Below are positions 57,695 to 64,000 of a stretch of DNA of 64,000 bases, one piece after another. The position numbers and the translations under genes are program-made. The DNA is from Diplosphaera chodatii (lineage: Eukaryota > Chlorophyta > Trebouxiophyceae > Prasiolales > Stichococcaceae): contig JAALGY010000031.1 of assembly GCA_032358165.1 (NCBI GenBank), positions 3,100,001 through 3,164,000 on the forward strand. The letters run 5' to 3'. The stretch's first letter is position 1. Every line of letters begins with the position of its first letter. The notes under the pieces were generated by a model that searched no databases, was not told where the DNA came from, and saw only the letters and a list, made by a program, of their open reading frames with translations.

Positions 57695-59433
57695 ATGCAT
57701 CGGGTGGCAGTTCTGTTAGGTCTGGTGCTGGCATGTGCGTCGTGCGCGTGCGCGCAGGAGCGGACGGAGATCAGAGCGTGGCTAATGCCCAGGGCCTGCG
57801 CTGTCTTCCAAGTTGCTCTGCCACGGGGCGGCGCGCGGTTTGAGCTCGTGCCCAGCCGGGGCGACGCACCCTACAGGTGGGTTGCACGTTTCACTTTCCC
57901 CGAGGTGCAGCGCACATGTTGATAAGATGCTTTGTCATGCTTCCGCTGGTCTTGTCAGCATCGGATCGCAGGCATGCTGATGCTGTTGGCGGTTCGTGGG
58001 CATGCTCAGCCCCAGTTGTGAGGCAAAGTTGCCTTCGGGATGTGTGGGCGGCGGGTGTTGCATCGAGATGAGCGTGTGATGCAGCATGCGCAAGGAGCGG
58101 GCTTTTGAAGCAGTGTACACGTTCAAAGGGGCTTGAGACGACACTGGCATGTTCCTGGCACGCAGTGTGTCCGGCATCGCGGCCGGATGCCTCCGCAGCG
58201 AGGACGGTGTTTGCCGACAGCTGGCAGACGCCAGCAAAGCCGCTTGCGTGACAGCAACCCAAAACGGTAAGCGAAATGGGTACACATACACTATGCGCGC
58301 GATACTAGGATGCACCGGCTGTCCTGGTGGCCTCCTGGCTGCAAAGCGCGTGCATGACTAACCGCCGGCTGTGTATCTGCCGACACAAAACGCCTCGATC
58401 CCCGCAGTCTTGACAGCTGGGCCACTGGTGGGCAAGCTCAACGGCGAACTGGACGGCGAAGAGTGCTTCCTGTACGCCCTCAACCCGCACCTGTACCCTG
58501 TTCTGGTTGACATGCTGGTGCGCCGCTGCCAGCGAACCCTGTAACATGTGGCCTGCAAACGTAGCATGCCAGCACTTTCCCCACTGCTTTCAAAGGAAAG
58601 GAAGAACCTTGCACACATATATGCCTGACCAGTCGCACTGCTGCTGCTGCAGGTCATACTGGAGCCGCTGACCGGTGCAGCAGGCGGCTACCGCCGCTCG
58701 CTGCAGGGTGGAAGCGTGGCATCAGGGAGCGCCAGGGCGCTGGGGGCGCGCCGGCTGCTGTGGCGCCACGGCAACGACGACGACGACCACGGCGGTTTCG
58801 GCGGCTTCTTCGGCGGCCACGGCGGCAGAAACTGCACCAACGGCACCCGCAGCGGCAGGTCCGTGGATGGCGGGTCCAACTCTACGGCCGGCGCCACCAG
58901 CTCCACTGGCGGCAGCAACTCCACCGATCCGGCAACGACCGACGTCCTGAACCCCAGCGACACTGCCAACACGTACGCGCATCTGCGCTGTGCTTCATTG
59001 GCCGCTACAGCATTCGGCTCTCTATCATGTTCCGAGCTGCCCCAGCCTGCTGAGGTGCCGAGACTGACACCAGGTTCTCCTCGCCCGCAGGACCGCGTCT
59101 GCGAGCACAGCGAGCAACCTCATCGACCAGGCCGCCAACAACTACACCGGCGCAACTCGCACCTGGGTGGGCTGGCAGCTTCTGGCACCACCCGCAAAGG
59201 GACAAGTTCCTGTTATACCCGACTCGCTCAGCATGGGCTGGTGCATGGTGCCCACCTGATCGCCACGACTGCATCTGTTGCGGTGCTGCCCGCAGGTCAA
59301 GGTGGCCATCATCGTCGCCATCGTGCTGGTGTCCCTGGCCATCCTGGCCATGCTGGTGTGCCTGGTGACCCGCCTGTGCCGGCCACGGCGCGAGGCGCCC
59401 GCGCCAGCCGGCAAGCAGTTCATTGATGCATGA
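57695..59433 (+). CDS. Small type I single-pass membrane protein
   Basis: Family unknown. Six exons with matching phases: 57695-57876, 58166-58266, 58408-58505, 58653-58972, 59091-59166 and 59296-59433, giving about 304 residues. An in-frame ATG at 57671 would add eight residues; I prefer 57695 because it directly precedes a clean signal peptide (MHRVAVLLGLVLACASCACA). The lumenal or outer part has about six Cys, a block ECFLYALNPHLYPVLVILEP and a Gly/Ser/Thr/Asn-rich segment with several N-x-S/T sites (NCTNGT, SNSTAG, NYTGAT), as in a glycosylated linker. A histidine/aspartate/glycine patch (HGNDDDDHGGFGGFFGGHGG) could bind metal. The last exon holds one membrane helix (VAIIVAIVLVSLAILAMLVCL) followed by a short basic tail (RLCRPRREAPAP). 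A receptor, adhesion or cell-surface role is possible, but there is no named domain. Confidence 0.68.
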
Positions 59434-59956
59434 GTGCCGACGTCCGCCGATGATGCAGCCAAGGGCGCTAGGGGCAGGCAGCCCGCAGAGAGCAGCACCA
59501 TCCGACACGCTGGAATGTAGTCAGACATACACCGAGGGAGTGACAGCAGTTGCTGCAAAAGCAACTGCAATGCAGGCATTGCAACCTGCAGACTTCCCAT
59601 GATGATACTTTGATGATACCAGCCGCCCCTTGTTCCAGGAAGTGTATAGTAGGTATATTCGTGTGACAGTGTGGTCGCATTGCAGGTCGACAGCTCGATG
59701 TACTCGGCAGCTTGAAGCAACTCCTCTGTGTACATGTGACCATGTCGCTTTGTTCTTTGTTTTGCGCCGCAGCGCACCTGTTTCAATGCCGGTGACATTC
59801 CTTGTACAACAAGCGTATGTTACAGTAGGCTTTGCTGGTCACATCAGATCTGTCATACCGTAGCCGCCTCACGGAAGAGCAGTTGTCCCTGCCATCACAT
59901 TGAGACAACAAGGGGTGCCAACCGCGTCACCACTCTCTCACTACGTACTGACACTC
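59434..59956. other. Convergent 3' region of two genes
   Basis: It separates the stops of the membrane-protein gene (+) and the DUF4460/4461 gene (-). A minus-strand TGTAA, the common green-algal polyadenylation signal, lies at 59820-59824, about 135 bases past the minus-strand stop. No gene is visible. Confidence 0.5.
59820..59824 (-). terminator. Candidate TGTAA polyadenylation signal
   Basis: TGTAA is the usual poly(A) signal in green algae. This one is on the same strand as the DUF4460/4461 gene and at a reasonable distance from its stop. A five-base match alone is weak. Confidence 0.35.
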
Positions 59957-62900
59957 TCAGATGGCTGGCAGCCGAACAGCTGCCAGCAGGCGAGGCTGCA
60001 TGAAAGCAACCCCATGGTGCCGAGGCTGCCTCGTCGCAGTGAACATCGTGGCCGCCCGCCTCGGTTGCTGTCGCCGCCACCGCTGCTGAGCCAGCTGCCG
60101 GCTGTCGTGGTCCCTGGTGCTGCGCCTGGACAGTCTGCAATGCTGCGGCGGGCGCGGCGTCACGGCGTCAGCAACCGCAGTGGCGGCGGTCACGATGCCA
60201 GGGCTCGGTGGCCGGCCGCCGCCGCCGCCTGCGCTGCCGCCGCTGCTGAGCAGCTTCCTCTGCAGCGTGCTCTGAAGGTCGGCCACCTGCAGGGCGTGCC
60301 ACGCCCTGTTCAGTATCACAGGCTGCGACTGCCGTGCTGGCCAGGTCACATTTCGTCGGCAGCCAGATGTGATGGCTGGTGCCAGATCGGCCGCAGCAGC
60401 GCCCCAGCGCACCTTGAAGTCGAAGGGCACAGATATGTAGCCGGTGTCCCAGACCTCGAAGCGGTCGTCGATGGCGATGCTGGCCCCTGCACGCCAGCTA
60501 TGTCACGCATCAGCATGGCTCCCGGCCAGTCGTGCGGCCCCCAGCAGGCGCGACCGTGAGCCGTGCCGGCCACTGCAGCTGCTCAGCAGGGTCCAGCAGC
60601 AGCTGGCTGGTCCAGGCAATCAGGGAGCCAGGCGCCACACCTGTCAGGTCGACGGCGCCGCGTATCTCGACGGCGTGATCGATCAGCCGCCGGGCAGCCG
60701 CCAGCACATCGTCCTGCGCAGCAGCATGGGCCAACAATGAAGCAGGCTGGTTCGTCGGCGCTGCAGACTTCTGGACGTCGCGAGACCTCGTCAGCGGCAT
60801 GCAAACAGCGCCAGCGCCAGCGCCATGCCCCAACAAACCGAGCGCAGACAGGATGCTTGGGCTGTAAGCCCGCATGAGACGGGGGTGTGCAGCGCACCGG
60901 GGTGCAGTGGGTGCACACGCGCACGAGGCGGCGCGCCCCCAGCGCCGCCCGGGCCGCCTCCAGCAGCGCCGCCTCCTGCAGGGTGCGCATCCACGAGCTC
61001 ATCGGCAGCCGGACGCCGCTACGACTCCACGTGAAGGTCCACAGCGCTCCAGCTCCAGTCAGGGTGTGGTAGGTGATGCGCGTGCCTGCCGCTGCACGCC
61101 GACAAGGGCAGCGGCCTCGGGAACACGCAGCTGGCAGGCGGGGTGTCGTCGGGGTTCCAACGAGTCCCGGGCCTGGGCCGGGGGCTGCTCACCGCTGACT
61201 GCGCCTGGGCGAAGTCGCCCGCCGCAGCAAAGGTGTTGCTTTGCACCGCCGCCCGCAGCACCCCCAGCAGCGTGTCGGGCGGGCAGTCGTGCCGCACCTG
61301 CAAGCAGGTCGTGTATCAGTCTTTGCAGCCGGCACATGCGTGCATCCAGTGCAAGCCTGTGTGCTGCAACTTCAGCAGCCCTGCAGCGTGAGGTGCCCAG
61401 CATTTAGGGTCACCAGAGCGTTTGCGCACTCAACGAGTCTCTGTGAGCAAAACCTCAACATGCGCTTGGCACGCTGATAGCAGAAGCCTGGCCGGGCCTG
61501 ACCAACCTGCAGCAGGCGGCGCGAGGCGAGCAGCTCCACCGGCGGCCCGTCCATCTCACAGTGCACCAGCACCGACAGCGGCAGCCGCCGCCGCTTGCGC
61601 TGCTGCCGGCCCGGGCCGCTGCCGTTGCCATTGCCGCTGCTGCTGCTGCCGCTGCTGTTCAGGCTGTCCCTGCTCCTTTCACTGGCATATGGCCTGCTGC
61701 CGTTGCTACTGGCGCCCGTGCCATTGCTGCCAGTGGTAGCAGCATCAGCTGGCCCCGCTTGAGGCATGGCCAGCGTCGCTTCGAGGGCTGCATCATAAGC
61801 AGCAGCGGCACTGCCCTCCCGTGCCTCCAGCAGCCGGCTGGCCCACAGCACGAAGCGCTGCGCCGCCAGGTCCGCCGTGGAATCGTGCCACACCGCCGCC
61901 ACGCCCAGCAGCTCCCGCACCAGCGGCACCAGCGACCTGCGGCAGCGGCGACCAGCACCTGGAGAACCCTTGCCGGCTTCACCCTCTGACCAACGCCCGT
62001 GAGCTGCATGTGTGCTGCTCTCGTGAGTTGTTAACAAATACATACGATGCAGGTAACTCACCGGGCCTGCTGGTTCCAGAAGTCGGACAGGCGGGACAGC
62101 AGCCGCGCGCGGGGCAGGTCCAGCGCATCCACCGCGTCCAGCATGCTGCGCTCATCCGCGATGATGTGCAGGCAGCCGCTGCTGGTGACGTGCGTCTGCA
62201 GGGCAGGTTGACACTGGCTCTTCAGATCCTTGGGTGCAATCGGCATGAGTCGACCCTAGCCTCAGGCAGTGTGCGTGCCGACAACCTTGCCAATTGCAAG
62301 CTACCACAACGTTCCCCAATCAGCTGCTGCCAGAGGCGCTGCTGCTGCCATTCCCGCTGCTGCTCCACACTGCTGCACCTCTGGAGGCGTCGAGGGCCGG
62401 CCCACCTGCTGGCTGAGCGCCTCGTCGCGGCTGTCGCACGCGACCGCCCAGCCCTGCGGCGGCTCGTCGCCCTCCGCGGGCTGCGCCAGCCGCAAGCTCA
62501 GCCCCGCAAAGCGCTCCGGGTCGGCCTCCGTCAGCAGCGACAGCGCGGCGCCCAGCATGTCCAGCGCGTGCAGCCAGCGCTGCTGCTCCGCCGCGCCCGC
62601 CGTCAGCGCCGTGCCCGCCTGCGCAGGATTTGGAAGGTTTTGGCGTCCCAGCCATGCAGCGGCATGGCAGACGGCAGCACTGTTTGAGCCATCTGCAGCG
62701 CTGCTGCACCCGCGTGCCAGTCCCTGGGTAGAGTTGATCATTCGGTGCTGGGCAACATGGCAGACGCGTTCTGCTGCGGCAGTGAGTCCGAGGGGTTTTG
62801 GTGTTGGCGACGTCACATCACCTGCAGGTCTGCGAGGCGGTAGGCGCGCTGGATGTCGGCCCTGTGGGCGGCCACGGCGGCGCTGGTGGCCTCCGCCTCC

Positions 62901-63898
62901 TCCGCAGCCCGCACCGCCTCCGCCACCACGCCGTGCAGCCACGTCAGCAGGCCCGGGTCCTGCTTGCCGCCTGCGCATACGGCCGAAAACCAGTGTTGGA
63001 GCCAGGACGCTCTGCTCTGAATCACTGATTGCTTGGTGGCATTGGCTGCGCTGCCACCGCTGCATGGGCCGGCACAGCAGGGGCCGCTGCGTGCCAGCAG
63101 TCTGCTGCCAAGGGTCATGTCGATGCAGGCTTCGCGGCTGGGTTGACAGCTTTCTGGACGGCTCGTCCTGCGCTATGCTGCTGGCTGCTGTTTTGCTGAT
63201 CTGCTGGCAGCTGCTGCGATCTTGAGTCGTTAAGCAGTTCAGGGAGCATGCAGCGATGCTGGCTGCCCAGCCATCCGCCCACCTGCTGAGTCGCGGCTGG
63301 CCGCCTCCTCACGCTGCAGCTCCGCGTCGGACAGCAGGCCGAAGGCGTGCAGCAGCGGCGCCAGCGAGCCGCGCGCCGGCAGCACCGCCTCGACTCGCCG
63401 CAGCGCAGCGCCGCTGCCATTGCCTGCAGCAGAACACACTTCACAGTTCCGCACCAGCGGTCACATGACAGCGCTCGATCCAAGTGCCAAAGCAGCAGCA
63501 TCGGCACATCCTTCGCAGCAGCTCAAGGCGGTGCTCTGAAGCCGACCTGATGGGGCTGTCGGGTCCGAGGCTGGCGCCGCGGCAGCTCCGTCACGCACGA
63601 AGAAGGTGAGACGCGCCGCCGCCGGCAGCCGGCCGGAAGCCAGATGATCGCAGTAGGCGTTCAGCACCTGGGTGACACAGGGCAGCAGACGGTCGGTACC
63701 AGCACCAGTACGTTGCACGCCAACAGCGGCGCGGTTGCGACTCCGCAGGGCGTGCGGGGATGCGGCGGGCGCTGACGGTGCGCTGCGCACCTTGAGCGAC
63801 TCGGCGTTGGCGGCCCGGGCTGCGGGGTCGGCGGCAAACAGGTCGGGGTGCACCCGCTTGATGACCCTCCGCAGCTGCGCCCGCTGGTCGGCCGGCAT
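59957..63898 (-). CDS. DUF4460/DUF4461 protein, TCAIM-like, probably mitochondrial
   Basis: The family is named for the animal mitochondrial T-cell activation inhibitor, TCAIM; its function in algae is unknown. Exons on the minus strand: 63898-63791, 63667-63547, 63423-63283, 62970-62822, 62618-62406, 62195-62062, 61936-61507 and 61297-61193 phase cleanly. Further exons follow at about 61.09-60.9, 60.75-60.55 and from 60486 down. The first exon encodes a J-like helix pair, RRVIKRVHPDLFAADPAARA, with the HPD tripeptide and NAESLKVLNAYCDHL, the DUF4460 hallmark. Later exons are helical with Leu-rich stretches (LHALDMLGAALSLL), and HVTSSGCLHIIADE resembles the DUF4461 core. The frame from exon 60486 (AIDDRFEVWDTGYICVPFDF) ends in TGA at 59959-59957. 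There is no transit peptide before M63898, so a 5' exon outside the window is likely. Junctions between 61.19 and 60.49 kb are not resolved. Confidence 0.78.
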
Positions 63899-64000
63899 GC
63901 CGGGGAGCGATCCAGGCCAAGCCTCACACCGGCCTGCAACTACTGCCCCTCTGACCCATGCCGATCAAGTGTCCGACGTCGACACTAGTATACGCAGGTA
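63899..64000. other. Upstream flank of the DUF4460/4461 gene
   Basis: On the minus strand an acceptor-like GTTGCAG precedes the open frame leading into ATG 63898. It may therefore be the 3' end of an intron, with the true first exon beyond the window. Confidence 0.4.

Overview
The window looks like nuclear DNA of a green alga, most likely a GC-rich chlorophyte or trebouxiophyte. Genes are long and monocistronic, broken by many short GT-AG introns of about 100-300 bases. Coding sequence is GC-rich and full of Ala/Pro/Gly/Ser runs. There is a plastid-type SecA, and short plant-type telomere motifs (TTTAGGG class) sit in several introns. Nothing here is bacterial: there are no operons, Shine-Dalgarno sites or CRISPR arrays.

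Layout. About 0.2-3.6 kb (+) holds the 3' part of a gene for a two-helix membrane protein. 4.76-8.05 kb (+) is a complete nine-exon M43 (pappalysin/cytophagalysin-like) zinc metalloprotease with a Pro/Thr stalk. 8.92-20.9 kb (+) is a roughly 30-exon SecA ATPase, closer by eye to plant SECA2 than SECA1. 22.0-33.7 kb (+) is a tandem array of three AAAP-family amino-acid transporter genes. The first copy is intronless; the other two share the same 14-exon structure. Copy 2 carries a block of about 120 bp, roughly 25% GC, in intron 4 that looks like organelle DNA. 34.46-39.08 kb (-) is a WD40 protein resembling the WDR44-like plant family. About 40.0-40.8 kb (+) is a small coiled-coil protein. 42.67 to about 57 kb (+) is one very large gene of about 27 exons, encoding roughly 2,600 residues of mostly disordered protein. 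57.69-59.43 kb (+) is a small secreted/type I single-pass membrane protein. 59.96-63.90 kb (-) is a DUF4460/DUF4461 protein of the TCAIM type, convergent with the previous gene.

How they relate. The genes look like ordinary neighbours in a nuclear genome, not a pathway cluster. The only functional cluster is the transporter array. The most unusual features are the intronless transporter copy beside two copies with 13 shared introns, the AT-rich coding-like insert in copy 2, the giant disordered-protein gene with a GC-AG intron, and several perfect hairpins or palindromes and telomere motifs in non-coding DNA.

Exon limits were found by hand from splice motifs plus reading-frame continuity. 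They are firm where I list exact bases and approximate where I say so. No similarity search was possible; family calls rest on motifs.
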